Of a DNA stretch of 64,000 nt, positions 25,419-34,440 are shown one piece after another (the first letter of the stretch is position 1; every line of letters starts with the position of its first letter). The stretch is from contig NZ_JABJWH010000015.1 in the NCBI RefSeq assembly GCF_015265435.1, forward strand, positions 38,779 through 102,778. Direction: 5' to 3'. The DNA comes from Alloalcanivorax profundimaris (GTDB lineage Bacteria > Pseudomonadota > Gammaproteobacteria > Pseudomonadales > Alcanivoracaceae). A program made the position numbers and the translations under genes. The notes under the pieces are model-generated. The model was not told the DNA's origin, did no database searches, and worked only from the letters and a program-made list of their open reading frames with translations.

Positions 25419-26620
25419 GCCTGGTGGCGGCGGCTGTAGGCGCTCAGCGCCACCCCCGCCGCCATCACCAGGCAACTGAACGCGAACACCAGCCGGAAGC
25501 CGTCGCGCCATTCGATCAGCGGGCCGGCCAGGGCCGGCCCCAGCAACTGGCCCACCGCGTAGAACAGGGTCACGAAGCTCACCGCCACCGGCGCCCGGTG
25601 GGCCGGAACGGTCTCCGTGGCCGCCGCCAGCACGGTGGAGAACATGCCCGCCGCGCACAGCCCGATCAGCACGAAGTGGAAGCCGAACGCCCAGGTGCCC
25701 GGATGGATCACCGGCACCACCGTGGCCACCAGGGACAAGCCCATGGACAGCATCAGCCCGCTGGCGTAGCCGAGCCGGTCGGACAGCCAGCCCCAGGCGG
25801 GGCCGGCGAAGATCGACAGCATGCCCATGGCCGACACCAGGTGGCCGGCGGTGATCGGTGGCGTGCCCGCGTCCAGGGCGAAGCTGTACATGAAGGTGGT
25901 CTGGACGATGAAGGTGAGCCCCAGCACGCCGTAGATCAGCCCCACCACGGTCACATGGGGATTGCGGAAAATGGGTTCGTCCGGCTCGCCCAGGGCGCTG
26001 GCGGTGTCCGGTGCCAGGGGCCGGGGTGGATTACGCAGGAACAGGGCCACCAGCACGGTCACCGCCACGCCGCCGGCGGCGAACAGCAGCCATACGCGGC
26101 GCCAGCCGTCCTCGGCGGCCACCTCCGTTAGAGCCGGCACCAGGGCGCCGGCCAGCAGCATGCCGATGCCCACGCCGCTGTTGGTGAAGCCGATCACCGC
26201 GCCGCGCCGGTGCGGGTAGGTATTGGCCAGCAGGGAGATCAGCGGCGTGTAGCCGAAGGCGGTGCCGGTGCCCAGCACCACCATCAGCACGATCAGCAGC
26301 GGGTAGTCACTGGCCCGGCTGAGGCCCACGAAGCCGGCGATCACCAGCGCCAGCCCGATCAGGATGGCGGTCTTGCCGCCGAAGCGGGCGGCGAACACCC
26401 CGGCCACCATCACCAGCAGCAGGTAGCCCAGGGCGTTGGCGGTGCTCAGGTTGGCGGCCTGGTGGTAGCTCAGCCCCAGACCATCGCGCATGGCCGGCAG
26501 CACCAGGCCATAGCTGAGCCGGGCGAACACCAGCAACACCACGGTGCACAGGGCCCCGGTGGTGACCATCAGAAAGAACGGCGGGCGCCGGCCAAACAGG
26601 CGCGCTGCGAGAAGGCGCAT
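25379..26620 (-). CDS. MFS transporter (YbfB/YjiJ-like), 413 aa
   Basis: This is a 12-helix major facilitator. It opens with RRPPFFLMVTTGALCTVVLLVFARLSYGLVLPAMRDGLGLSYHQAA, typical of the YbfB/YjiJ group that has no settled substrate. The loop between helices 2 and 3 (FAARFGGKTAILIG) and a long central cytoplasmic loop (PRPLAPDTASALGEPDEPIF) are visible. ATG 26620 has GGGGATT before it; upstream in-frame codons encode a charged, non-homologous tail. The C-terminus overlaps the Ada/AlkA fusion gene tail-to-tail by 40 bp. No regulator is next to it. Confidence 0.87.
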   Translation of the reverse strand: MRLLAARLFGRRPPFFLMVTTGALCTVVLLVFARLSYGLVLPAMRDGLGLSYHQAANLSTANALGYLLLVMVAGVFAARFGGKTAILIGLALVIAGFVGLSRASDYPLLIVLMVVLGTGTAFGYTPLISLLANTYPHRRGAVIGFTNSGVGIGMLLAGALVPALTEVAAEDGWRRVWLLFAAGGVAVTVLVALFLRNPPRPLAPDTASALGEPDEPIFRNPHVTVVGLIYGVLGLTFIVQTTFMYSFALDAGTPPITAGHLVSAMGMLSIFAGPAWGWLSDRLGYASGLMLSMGLSLVATVVPVIHPGTWAFGFHFVLIGLCAAGMFSTVLAAATETVPAHRAPVAVSFVTLFYAVGQLLGPALAGPLIEWRDGFRLVFAFSCLVMAAGVALSAYSRRHQAYRPVSSAACEAD

Positions 26621-26785
26621 GGAATCCCCGGTTTGTTGTTGTGATCGCTGGGTCCGGTCAGTGTAGCCCGGCCCGGTCACCGGGCATACCCGAAAGTATG
26701 TGGGAAAATTCCAGACTCCGGCGACTCCCCGGGCCGGTGGTGGAGCTGCTATTCTGGCGCGCCCCGTGATCGCTGGAGACCTTGT

Positions 26786-27004
26786 ATGGATACGCCCCGA
26801 CCCGGCCGCTACCGGCATTTCAAAGGCAACGAATACCGCGTGCTGGGCACCGCCACCCATTCGGAAAGCGGCGAAGCGCTGGTGGTGTACCGCCCGTTGT
26901 ACGGCGACGGCGACCTCTGGGTGCGACCGCTGGCCATGTTCATGGAGACCGTGGAGCGGGACGGCCGCGAGCAGCCGCGCTTCGCCTTCGTCGCCGACGA
27001 TTGA
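26786..27004 (+). CDS. DUF1653 family protein, 72 aa
   Basis: This small soluble protein of the DUF1653 family is one compact domain. The family pattern is visible throughout: PGRYRHFKGNEYRVLGTATHSE (4-25), VVYRPLYGDGDLWVRPLAMF (33-52) and a C-terminal RFAFV. The function is unknown. ATG 26786 gives the normal length; it starts 19 bases after an upstream CGTGATCGC stretch with no strong ribosome site. It lies 68 bases upstream of rlmI on the same strand and may be co-transcribed with it. Confidence 0.85.
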   Translation: MDTPRPGRYRHFKGNEYRVLGTATHSESGEALVVYRPLYGDGDLWVRPLAMFMETVERDGREQPRFAFVADD

Positions 27005-27072
27005 GCCCGCCGGGACGCTCGCGTTCGGTTCGGACAGGCCCTAAGATGGCCGTTTTGCGCGAGCGACCCACC

Positions 27073-28275
27073 ATGCCCGAACCAACGCCCATTCTGCGCC
27101 TGCGAAAGAACGAAGAGCGCCGCCTCAAGGCCGGCCACGACTGGATCTACGCCAACGAGGTGGATACCGGCGAAACCCCGGTGAAGGACCTGCCCGCCGG
27201 CGCCGCCGCCCTGGTCCAGGATGCCCGTGGCAAATCCCTGGGCCGGGCGCTGCTCAGCCCCCATTCCCTGATCGTGGGCCGGCTCTACAGCCGCGACCCG
27301 GAGCAGGAACCCAGCCGCAGCTTCTTCAAGAAACGCATCGAACAGGCCCTGGCCCTGCGCGAGACCCTGTTTTCGGAACCGGGCTACCGGCTGATTCACG
27401 GCGAAGCCGACGGCCTGCCCGGCCTGGTGGTGGACCGCTACCGCGACACCCTGGTGATGCAGGCCGGCACCGCCGGCATGGAAGCCCACCTGGACACCGT
27501 GGCCTCCGCCCTGGACGCGGTGATCAACCCGGCCAACATCGTGGTGCGCAACGAAGCCGGCGTCCGCGAGCTGGAAGCCCTGCCGCTCTACACCAAGACC
27601 CTCAAGGGCGAGGTGCCGGAGGAAGTGCACCTGCATGAAAACGGCGGCCACTTCGTGGCGCCCCTGCGCGAAGGCCAGAAGACCGGCTGGTTCTTCGACC
27701 ACCGCGCCGCCCGCGCGCGCATGGCGCCGCTGGCCAAGGGCGCCCGGGTACTGGACGTGTTCGCCTACTGCGGTGGCTGGGGCGTGCAGGCGGCCCTGGC
27801 CGGCGCCCGGGAAGTCACCGGCGTGGACAGCTCTGGGCTGGCCCTGGACTTCATGCACCGCAACGCGGAACTGAACGGCGTCGGCGACCGCCTGCGCACC
27901 CTGGAAGGGGACGCGGTGGCGGCCATGAAGGAACTGATCGCCGACGGCGAGAAATTCGATCTGGTGATCCTGGACCCGCCGGCCTTCATCAAGCGCCGCA
28001 AGGACTTCAAGAACGGCCTGGCCGGTTACCACGCCATCAACGAGCTGGCGGTGCGGCTGGTGAAGCCCGGCGGCTACCTGGTGTCCGCCTCCTGCTCCAT
28101 GCACCTGCCGGCGGACAAGCTGCTCGACGTGGTGCGCGCCTCCGCCCGCCACATCGACCGCGCCCTGCAGGTGATCGGCCAGGAAGGCCAGGGCCCGGAC
28201 CACCCGATCCAGCCGGCCATGCCGGAAACCGCCTACCTGAAAAGCTGGTTCACCCGGCTATTGTTCCGCTTCTGA
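27073..28275 (+). CDS. rlmI: 23S rRNA (cytosine-1962-C5) methyltransferase, 400 aa
   Basis: This S-adenosylmethionine-dependent RNA m5C methyltransferase has an N-terminal PUA domain (residues about 1-80, LRKNEERRLKAGHDWIYANEV) and an EEHEE-like central region. The Rossmann methyltransferase follows, with VLDVFAYCGGWGVQAA (motif I) and LVILDPPAFIKRRKDFKNG (motif IV), and the catalytic cysteine in SASCSMHL (motif VI). Length and order match RlmI. ATG 27073 gives the usual PUA start; an in-frame ATG at 27046 is possible. A REP pair follows 15 bases after the stop codon, in the junction with the convergent LysE gene. Confidence 0.93.
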   Translation: MPEPTPILRLRKNEERRLKAGHDWIYANEVDTGETPVKDLPAGAAALVQDARGKSLGRALLSPHSLIVGRLYSRDPEQEPSRSFFKKRIEQALALRETLFSEPGYRLIHGEADGLPGLVVDRYRDTLVMQAGTAGMEAHLDTVASALDAVINPANIVVRNEAGVRELEALPLYTKTLKGEVPEEVHLHENGGHFVAPLREGQKTGWFFDHRAARARMAPLAKGARVLDVFAYCGGWGVQAALAGAREVTGVDSSGLALDFMHRNAELNGVGDRLRTLEGDAVAAMKELIADGEKFDLVILDPPAFIKRRKDFKNGLAGYHAINELAVRLVKPGGYLVSASCSMHLPADKLLDVVRASARHIDRALQVIGQEGQGPDHPIQPAMPETAYLKSWFTRLLFRF

Positions 28276-28290
28276 TTCCCGGCCGGTGTG

Positions 28291-28372
28291 GTAGGAGCGA
28301 CCGGGCGGCGCTCCGCTTCAGTCGCGATGGCGGCAACCTCTAACGCCAGATCGCGACTGAAGTCGCTCCTAC
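28291..28372. repeat. REP pair between rlmI and the LysE gene
   Basis: An inverted pair: the long form GTAGGAGCGACC...CTCCGCTTCAGTCGCGAT, 26 spacer bases, then ATCGCGACTGAAGTCGCTCCTAC. It fills the space between convergent genes where no T-tailed terminator is seen. Confidence 0.88.
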
Positions 28373-28387
28373 GGCGTACCGGGGGGG

Positions 28388-28990
28388 TTATACCCAGACC
28401 ACGACGGCGACCAGGGCCAGCACCACGGCCGTGGCTCGCTCCACGCGGGCGTGGTGGCGGCGCAGGGCGGCGAGGATCGGCCCCCGGGCCAGAACCAGCG
28501 CCACCAGCGAATACCAGGCGCCGTCGATGACCACCGCCGTGGCCGCCACCTGCACCCGGGCGGCGGTGCTCATGCCGGCGTCGATGAACTGACTGAACAA
28601 GGCCAGGAAGAACAGCGCCACCTTGGGGTTGAGAAAGGCGATCAGGAAACCGTCCCGGGCGGGCCTTCCACCGCCACCCCCGGTTCCCCCGGCGGGCGCC
28701 GCGCCGGCGCCCCGCCAGCTGTTCCAGGCCAGCCACAGCAAAAACAGCGACCCGGCCAGCCGGATGCCGGTTTCCAGGGACGGGAAGCGGTGCAACACCA
28801 CCGCCAGCCCGGCCACGGTGGCGGCGGCGTACACGCCGATGCCCAGGGCGTGGGCCAGGCCGGCGCGCACCCCGGCCGGCGCCGAGCCGTGCAGGGTGTG
28901 CCGCAGCACCACCGCCAGGCTGGCCCCCGGCGTCATTGCCCCCAGGGCGCACACCCCCGCCAGCAGTAACCAGTCCTCGATCGCAAGCAT
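28388..28990 (-). CDS. LysE/RhtB-family amino-acid exporter, 200 aa
   Basis: This six-helix inner-membrane exporter has the family's first-helix pattern WLLLAGVCALGAMTPGASLAVVLRHTL, the HALGIGVYAAATVAGLAVVL segment and DGFLIAFLNPKVALFFLALFSQF (residues about 115-137), where NPK is nearly invariant. Substrates in the family are amino acids such as homoserine, threonine or lysine; none can be chosen here. ATG 28990 is preferred because it places the first helix 6-10 residues from the start; an ATG at 29026 would add 12 residues. It is convergent with rlmI across a REP pair. Confidence 0.88.
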   Translation of the reverse strand: MLAIEDWLLLAGVCALGAMTPGASLAVVLRHTLHGSAPAGVRAGLAHALGIGVYAAATVAGLAVVLHRFPSLETGIRLAGSLFLLWLAWNSWRGAGAAPAGGTGGGGGRPARDGFLIAFLNPKVALFFLALFSQFIDAGMSTAARVQVAATAVVIDGAWYSLVALVLARGPILAALRRHHARVERATAVVLALVAVVVWV

Positions 28991-29102
28991 GTCGTTCACC
29001 GTCCGTTCAGGAAGCGGGCATTGCACGCCGGGGCGCCGTTCCCGTCAACGCTTACATAAAAACACCAAACGCTTCGCCGCCGGTATGGCTACTGGGTATG
29101 GG

Positions 29103-29531
29103 CTACTGATTGTGGGTGGAGAACACTCGCACGCCCTGGTCCCCGTAGAGGAACACCTTGTAGGCGTCGCGGCGGTCGCCCATTTCCATGCCCGGGGAGC
29201 CCACCGGCATGCCCGGCACGGTGAGGCCGTGGGCGTCCGGGCGTTCTTCCAGCAGGCGCCGCACGTCCTCGGCGGGCACATGGCCCTCGATGGCGTAGCC
29301 GTCGATGAAGGCGGTGTGGCAGGAGCCCATGCCCGGCTTCAGGCCCGCTTTTTCCTTGATGGATTGCAGGTTCTGGGTGTTGTGCACCTCCACCTCGAAG
29401 CCGTTGTCGCGCATGTGCTCCGCCCAGGCGGTGCAGCAGCCGCAGCTCGGTGATTTGTAGACTTGCAGGCTGCCGGCGGCGGCCAGGGTACTGGTCAGCA
29501 GCAGGCCGGCGGCGATCATCAGACGGGTCAT
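29103..29531 (-). CDS. DUF411 periplasmic metal-binding protein, 142 aa
   Basis: A signal peptide (MTRLMIAAGLLLTSTLAAA) precedes a DUF411 domain with the cysteine cluster Cys30-Gly-Cys32-Cys33 (SPSCGCCTAWAEHM), GMGSCHTAFIDGYAIEGHVPAEDV and the closing PGMPVGSPGMEMG, rich in possible copper-binding Met. Proteins of this kind are repeatedly found with copper export genes. Here it is last in the order copA, cupredoxin, DUF411, 23 bases after the cupredoxin gene, with GGAG before ATG 29531. It is probably a periplasmic copper-binding or trafficking protein, but its biochemical role is not established. Confidence 0.88.
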   Translation of the reverse strand: MTRLMIAAGLLLTSTLAAAGSLQVYKSPSCGCCTAWAEHMRDNGFEVEVHNTQNLQSIKEKAGLKPGMGSCHTAFIDGYAIEGHVPAEDVRRLLEERPDAHGLTVPGMPVGSPGMEMGDRRDAYKVFLYGDQGVRVFSTHNQ

Positions 29532-29554
29532 GAAAATCTCCTTTTTTCTCTTCT

Positions 29555-29920
29555 TTAGTGAACGATCAGGGTGCCCTGATACATCTGCATCTGGCAGGTG
29601 AATCGGTAGGTACCCGGGGTCTCCGGCGTCAGGGTGACGGTGGTTTTCTCGCCCACCGGCAGGGTCTCGCTGACGTCCAGTTTGTGGAAGATCACCTGCT
29701 CGGCGCAGGGGCTGGCGTCGCGCCGCTCGAAGCGCAGCGTCAGGGTGTCGCCGGCGTTGGTCTCGATCACCGAGGGTTCGTAGACGCCGTCGTCCACGAC
29801 GATGTCGATGGCGCCGCCGCCCTCGGCCCGTTTCGCCGGGCGGCCCTTGGAGGACAACCAGAACCACCACACGATCAGGGCCATCAGCGCCAGGCCCGCT
29901 ACATTGATCAATACGCTCAT
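29555..29920 (-). CDS. Membrane-anchored cupredoxin-domain protein, 121 aa
   Basis: An N-terminal membrane helix (residues 4-22, ending VWWFW) holds a periplasmic cupredoxin domain: [33 protein letters not shown] (Cys72, His79) and [19 protein letters not shown] (Cys109, Met111/Met113, final His121). The latter residues are likely copper ligands. Its start overlaps the copA stop codon (ATGA), so it is translationally coupled to the Cu+ ATPase. It may receive copper pumped out by CopA. Small anchored cupredoxins of this kind are a known companion of CopA. Confidence 0.87.
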   Translation of the reverse strand: MSVLINVAGLALMALIVWWFWLSSKGRPAKRAEGGGAIDIVVDDGVYEPSVIETNAGDTLTLRFERRDASPCAEQVIFHKLDVSETLPVGEKTTVTLTPETPGTYRFTCQMQMYQGTLIVH

Positions 29921-32475
29921 GAGCGATCTCCCGTCTTGGCACGCGGGCCGTGATGACCGCGGGGTTTGAAGAAACGCAGCCGGTTGGCGTTGCTGACCAC
30001 GGTCACCGAGCTCAGGGACATGGCGGCGCCGGCGATCACCGGGCTGAGCAGCCAGCCGGTGAACGGGTAGAGCAGGCCGGCGGCCACCGGCACGCCCAGG
30101 CTGTTGTAGACGAAGGCGCCGAACAGGTTCTGCTTGATGTTGCGCAGGGTCGCCCGGGAAATCGCCATGGCGTCGGCGACGCCGTGCAGGGAGCCGCTCA
30201 TCAAGGTAATGGAGGCGGACTCGATGGCCACGTCGGTGCCGGTGCCGATGGCGAAGCCCACGTCCGCCTGGGCCAGGGCCGGGGCGTCGTTGATGCCGTC
30301 GCCGACCATGGCCACCTTGCGGCCTTCCTTCTGCAGTTTTTCCACTTCGCGGGCCTTGTCCTCCGGCAGCACCTCGGCGAGCACCTCGTCGACGCCGGCC
30401 TGCTTGGCGATGGCGTCGGCGGTGGCCTGGATGTCGCCGGTGATCATCACCACCCGCACGTCCCGGTCGCGCAGCCGGGCGATGGCCTCGGCGGCGTCCG
30501 TCTTGATGCGGTCGGCCACGCCGAGCACGCCGATCACGGTGTCGTCGCGGGTCAGGAACAGCGGCGTGGCGGCCTCGTCACTGAGCTGCCGGGCCTCGTC
30601 CTCCAGGCCCAGGCGTATGCCTTCCTGCTCCAGCCAGCGGCGGTTGCCCAGGCGCAGCAGGGCGTCGTCCTGGCGGGCGCTGACGCCCTTGCCGTTGAGG
30701 GCGCGGAAGTCGCTCACCGGCGCCGTCTTCAGGCCGCGTTCCTCGGCGGCGTCCAGGATCGCCCGCGCCAGCGGGTGCTCGGAGCCGGCCTCCAGGCTGG
30801 CCGCCAGGCGCAGTACCGTTTCCTCGTCCTGGTCGGGAGCGGCGATCACCCGGGTCACGGAAGGCCGGCCCTCGGTGATGGTGCCGGTCTTGTCGAGCAC
30901 CACGGTGTCCAGCTCGGCGGCGGTCTGCAGGGCGGCGTCCTGGCGGATCAGGATGCCGGACTCCGCCGCCTTGCCCACCGCCACCATCACCGACATGGGC
31001 GTGGCCAGGCCCAGGGCGCAGGGGCAGGCAATGATCAACACGGTCACCGAGGCCACCACCATGTAGGCGGCCACCGGCTGCGGGCCGAAGTTGTACCAGA
31101 GCAGCGCGGTGGCCACGGCGATCAGCAGAATGGTGGGCACGAACACGCTGGCCACGGTGTCCGCCAGCCGGCCGATGGGCGGCTTGGCGCCCTGGGCTTT
31201 CTTGACCAGATCGATGATGCGCGCCAGGGCGGTGTCGGTGCCCACCCGGGTGGCGCGGTACACCAGGGTGCCGCTGCCGTTCAGGGTGCCGGCGGCCACG
31301 GTGTCGCCCTCGCTTTTCACCACCGGCATGGGCTCGCCGGTGAGCATGGATTCGTCCACCTCGCTGTCGCCTTCCAGCACCTCGCCGTCCACGGCGATGG
31401 TTTCACCGGGGCGCACCCGCAAGCGGTCGTCCACGCGGATGTCTTCCACCGGCACGTCGTGCTCGCCGTCGTCGTCCAGGCGGCGGGCGGTCTTGGCGCC
31501 CAGGTTGAGCAGCCGCTTCACGGCGGCGCCGGTCTTGCCCCGGGCGCGCAGCTCCAGGGCCAGGCCCAGGTTCACCAGGCCGATGATCATCGGGCTGGCC
31601 TCGAAGTAGACGTGGCGGGCCATCTCCGGCAGCAGGTTGGGGGCGATCACCACCAGGGTGGAATAGCCCCAGGCGGCGCCGGTGCCCACCGCGATCAGGG
31701 TGTCCATGTTGGCGTTATGATGGCGGAACGCCTTCCAGGCGCCGACGAAGAAATGCCGCCCGGGCAGAGCCAGTATCAGGAAGGTGATCACCGACACCGC
31801 GCCCCAGCCCCACTGGCTGGCGCCGCCGGCTTCCACGGTCATGGTGCCGCCGAACCAGCCCCACAGCATGATCGGCAGGCCCACCGCCAGGGCCACGCTG
31901 GTCTGGCGCACCAGCTTGCGGTAGAGCTGGTGTTCCTGTTCCTCGCGGTCGTCCTCGGCGCGGGCCGGGTCGCGCACCGGGGTGGCGTCGTAACCGGCGT
32001 TCTGCACCGCTCGCACCAGGTCGTCCGGCTGCGCGGAGCCGCTCACCCGGGCGGTGTGGTTGGCCAGGTTCATGCTCGCCGTGTCGACGCCGGGCACGCC
32101 CTCCAGGGCGCTTTCGATGGTGCGCACGCAGGAGGCGCAATGGGCGCCGGTCACCGCCAGGGACAATTCCCGGGGCGGCTCGGCGGGGGCGGCCTTCTTC
32201 GCGGGGGCGTCGCCGGTGGCGGTGGTGTAACGGGCCGGGTCGTCGTCGGCCGGCGCCGCTGGTCCGGGGTCGTCGTCCTCGTCGGCGGCGTAGCCGGCTT
32301 CCACCAGGGCGGCGCGCAGCGCGCCCCGGTCGGCGTCGCCGTCCACGGTGACGGTCTGGTTTTGCAGATCCACGTTCACGGCGCTCACGCCGTTGAGCGG
32401 CTCCAGCGCCTTGTGGATGGTCTTCACGCAGTGCTGGCAGGACGCGCCCTGAATGGGAAGGGTTTGCCGGCTCAT
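29917..32475 (-). CDS. copA: Cu+-exporting P1B-type ATPase, 852 aa
   Basis: This inner-membrane ATPase exports Cu+ from the cytoplasm. Two N-terminal heavy-metal domains carry CxxC at Cys13/Cys16 and Cys113/Cys116, separated by an acidic/Ala-rich linker. The P-type core has TGEP (379-382) in the actuator, the transmembrane metal site Cys484-Pro-Cys486, phosphorylated Asp528 in DKTGT, an HP motif (SEHPLA) and [10 protein letters not shown] in the hinge. Eight membrane helices are expected. It heads a coupled operon with the cupredoxin and DUF411 genes. The promoter region has a MerR-family (CueR-like) dyad with a stretched spacer, so induction by Cu+ is likely. No cueR gene is in view. Confidence 0.96.
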   Translation of the reverse strand: MSRQTLPIQGASCQHCVKTIHKALEPLNGVSAVNVDLQNQTVTVDGDADRGALRAALVEAGYAADEDDDPGPAAPADDDPARYTTATGDAPAKKAAPAEPPRELSLAVTGAHCASCVRTIESALEGVPGVDTASMNLANHTARVSGSAQPDDLVRAVQNAGYDATPVRDPARAEDDREEQEHQLYRKLVRQTSVALAVGLPIMLWGWFGGTMTVEAGGASQWGWGAVSVITFLILALPGRHFFVGAWKAFRHHNANMDTLIAVGTGAAWGYSTLVVIAPNLLPEMARHVYFEASPMIIGLVNLGLALELRARGKTGAAVKRLLNLGAKTARRLDDDGEHDVPVEDIRVDDRLRVRPGETIAVDGEVLEGDSEVDESMLTGEPMPVVKSEGDTVAAGTLNGSGTLVYRATRVGTDTALARIIDLVKKAQGAKPPIGRLADTVASVFVPTILLIAVATALLWYNFGPQPVAAYMVVASVTVLIIACPCALGLATPMSVMVAVGKAAESGILIRQDAALQTAAELDTVVLDKTGTITEGRPSVTRVIAAPDQDEETVLRLAASLEAGSEHPLARAILDAAEERGLKTAPVSDFRALNGKGVSARQDDALLRLGNRRWLEQEGIRLGLEDEARQLSDEAATPLFLTRDDTVIGVLGVADRIKTDAAEAIARLRDRDVRVVMITGDIQATADAIAKQAGVDEVLAEVLPEDKAREVEKLQKEGRKVAMVGDGINDAPALAQADVGFAIGTGTDVAIESASITLMSGSLHGVADAMAISRATLRNIKQNLFGAFVYNSLGVPVAAGLLYPFTGWLLSPVIAGAAMSLSSVTVVSNANRLRFFKPRGHHGPRAKTGDRS

Positions 32476-32514
32476 GATTTACCTCCTTGGCCGTTGGTTC
32501 GGCGGATGCTGCCC

Positions 32515-32549
32515 AGTATCCAACCTGGGGGTAACCCCAAGGTCAAATC
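32515..32549 (-). promoter_or_regulatory. CueR-type copper-responsive promoter of copA
   Basis: On the minus strand, TTGACC is followed by a dyad beginning ACCTTGGGGTTACCCCCAGG (dyad at 32523-32543) and then GATACT, giving a spacer of about 20 bases between -35 and -10. The overlong spacer spanned by an ACCTT...AGGT dyad is the hallmark of MerR-family activated promoters, and ACCTTGG fits CueR sites. It lies about 45 bases upstream of the copA start codon. Confidence 0.8.
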
Positions 32550-32687
32550 CGCCGGCATGAAAATAGGATGACAATGCAAACTTTTATAAAAGCGGCCGGT
32601 TGCGCGATCCAGTCCCTGGCCAGGCGGGCCCGGTGGCGAGAGTATAGCGCCACGTTTTGAGCCGCTAACTTGAGCGAGGACACGGAA

Positions 32688-33284
32688 ATGTTGAAGAAGA
32701 CCCTGATCGCTTCCGCGATTGCCGCCGGTACCCTGGCCAGCCTCGGTGCCCACGCGCAAAGCACCACCCCGGTGCGGGACAATGGTTTTTCCTACAGCTA
32801 CGGCCAGTTCGGCTATGACCAGTGGGATTACGACCATGGTCCGGACGTGGACGTGCTCACCGGCGAAGGCGCCTTCGCCCTGGACGAGCACATCTTTCTG
32901 CGTGGCGGTCTGAGTTTCTACGACGGTGACTACGACAGCCCGGGCAGCGACGACGTGGACGGTAACCGCGCCTACGCCGGTGTTGGTTTCCACACCCCGC
33001 TGCAGCGCAATCTGGATCTGGTCGGTACCGCCGACGTGATCCGTGACGACAACGACTTCGACGATTCCGAATGGGGCTACGCGGTGCGCGGCGGCCTGCG
33101 CCACCGCACCACCGAGAGCCTGGAGTTGTCCGGTGGGGCCCTCTATGAGGACATCTACGATGGCAACTTCGGTGTCTACGGCCAGGGTCTGGTGCATCTG
33201 ACCCGGGCCTGGGACGTGGGCGCGCGGGTGAGCTTCACCGACGACTCCGACAACATCGGCCTGTTTGGTCGCTACAACTTCTAA
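32688..33284 (+). CDS. Outer-membrane beta-barrel protein, 198 aa
   Basis: A signal peptide (MLKKTLIASAIAAGTLASLGAHA, cleaved before QS) precedes a domain of alternating aromatic/acidic strands (FSYSYGQFGYDQWDY, HIFLRGGLSFYDGDYD, RAYAGVGFHTPL) and a C-terminal Phe (GLFGRYNF), the outer-membrane insertion signal. About eight strands fit an OmpA/OmpX-size barrel. It is unusually rich in Asp. ATG 32688 has GAGGA upstream. It is divergent from copA and followed by a strong terminator, so it is a single-gene unit. I do not recognise a specific family; it may be a small porin or structural barrel. Confidence 0.87.
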   Translation: MLKKTLIASAIAAGTLASLGAHAQSTTPVRDNGFSYSYGQFGYDQWDYDHGPDVDVLTGEGAFALDEHIFLRGGLSFYDGDYDSPGSDDVDGNRAYAGVGFHTPLQRNLDLVGTADVIRDDNDFDDSEWGYAVRGGLRHRTTESLELSGGALYEDIYDGNFGVYGQGLVHLTRAWDVGARVSFTDDSDNIGLFGRYNF

Positions 33285-33315
33285 GCGTTTTCGCTTCTCG
33301 TCTCCCCCCGAGAAT

Positions 33316-33349
33316 GCCGGCGTGGCCCCCAGCCCGCCGGCTTTTTTTT
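33316..33349 (+). terminator. Intrinsic terminator after the outer-membrane protein gene
   Basis: GCCGGCG (33316-33322) pairs with CGCCGGC (33335-33341) around a C-rich loop and is followed by eight T. Confidence 0.88.
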
Positions 33350-33376
33350 GTGCGCGGCTCCGTAGGTTGGATGTCG

Positions 33377-34282
33377 CTAGGCCGCCGGGGCGTCGCTGAA
33401 GCGGCGGGCGGCGTCCACCAGCCAGGTCTGGAAATGGGCCAGGGTCTCGTTGCCGCGCTGGCTGTCCGGCACCACGAACTGGTAGGCGTCGTTGCTGCGG
33501 AAGCTGTGCCGGAACGGAATCACCAGTTGCCCGCTGTCCAGCTCCTTGGTGATCAGGAACGGCGGAATCAGCGCCACCCCCATCTTCTGGATCGCCGCCT
33601 CGGCGAGCATGGTGAACAGCTCGTAGCGGGGCCCGGCCATGTCCCGGTCCACCTTCAGGCCCAGGGAATCGAACCAGGCCCGCCACATATAAGGCCGGGT
33701 GGTTTGCTGCAGCAGCGGCAGCCGGGCGATGGCCTCGCCGTCCAGGGGGCCGTCGCCGGCCAGGTCCGGGTGGCACACCGGCACCGGCTCCTCGTGCATC
33801 AATGGCACCGCCGTGGTGCCCGGCCACTGGCCGTCGCCGAAGTAGATGGCGGCGTCGAAGCGGGTGTCGGCGAACAGAAAAGGGCGGGTGCGATTGGTCA
33901 GGTTCACGGTGATGTCCGGGTGTTGCTCGCGGAACCCGGCCAGCCGTGGCAGCAGCCAGCGGGTGCCGAAGGTGGGCACCACCGCCAGTTCCAAAATGTT
34001 ATTCGTGCCGTGCTTGCCCATCGCCGCCAGGGTGTCCCGCTCCAGTTCGTTGAGGCGGGCGCCGACCTGGCGGCTGTAGTGCAGGCCCGCCGGTGTCAGG
34101 TGCACGCCCTGGCGCCCGCGGCGGAACAGCTTCACTCCCAGGAACTCCTCCAGACCGTTGATCTGGCGGCAGATCGCGCTTTGCGTGAGGGACAGTTCCT
34201 CGGCGGCCTTGGTGAAACTCTGGTGGCGGGCGGCGGCCTCGAAGCCCACCAGGGCGGTGGTGCTGGGGATCTTGCGGCGCAT
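33377..34282 (-). CDS. gcdR: LysR-family regulator of the glutarate genes, 301 aa
   Basis: An N-terminal winged helix (residues about 6-65, LVGFEAAARHQSFTKAAEELSLTQSAICRQINGLEEFLGVKLFRR) of the GcvA-like type is followed by a LysR substrate-binding domain. It is divergent from gcdH-gcdG, the arrangement seen in pseudomonads, where GcdR activates glutaryl-CoA dehydrogenase in response to glutarate. The role is inferred from that synteny. ATG 34282 gives the normal LysR start (MRRKIPSTTALVGFEAAAR); an upstream GTG/ATG extension is unlikely. Operator sites are expected in the 158-bp divergent region but no clear T-N11-A motif was fixed. Confidence 0.85.
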   Translation of the reverse strand: MRRKIPSTTALVGFEAAARHQSFTKAAEELSLTQSAICRQINGLEEFLGVKLFRRGRQGVHLTPAGLHYSRQVGARLNELERDTLAAMGKHGTNNILELAVVPTFGTRWLLPRLAGFREQHPDITVNLTNRTRPFLFADTRFDAAIYFGDGQWPGTTAVPLMHEEPVPVCHPDLAGDGPLDGEAIARLPLLQQTTRPYMWRAWFDSLGLKVDRDMAGPRYELFTMLAEAAIQKMGVALIPPFLITKELDSGQLVIPFRHSFRSNDAYQFVVPDSQRGNETLAHFQTWLVDAARRFSDAPAA

Positions 34283-34440
34283 GGGGGCTCCCGGGTGGCG
34301 GTATGAAGTGAGAAAAACGCACAATGGGTTGAATATTAATCGTTTGCGGAGCGGGATGACAGGTCCATAGCATGGACGCCCTTATACGGGCCCGCTCCAC
34401 CGCGGCGCCCCATATCAACAAATGCATAGGTGGTGACATC

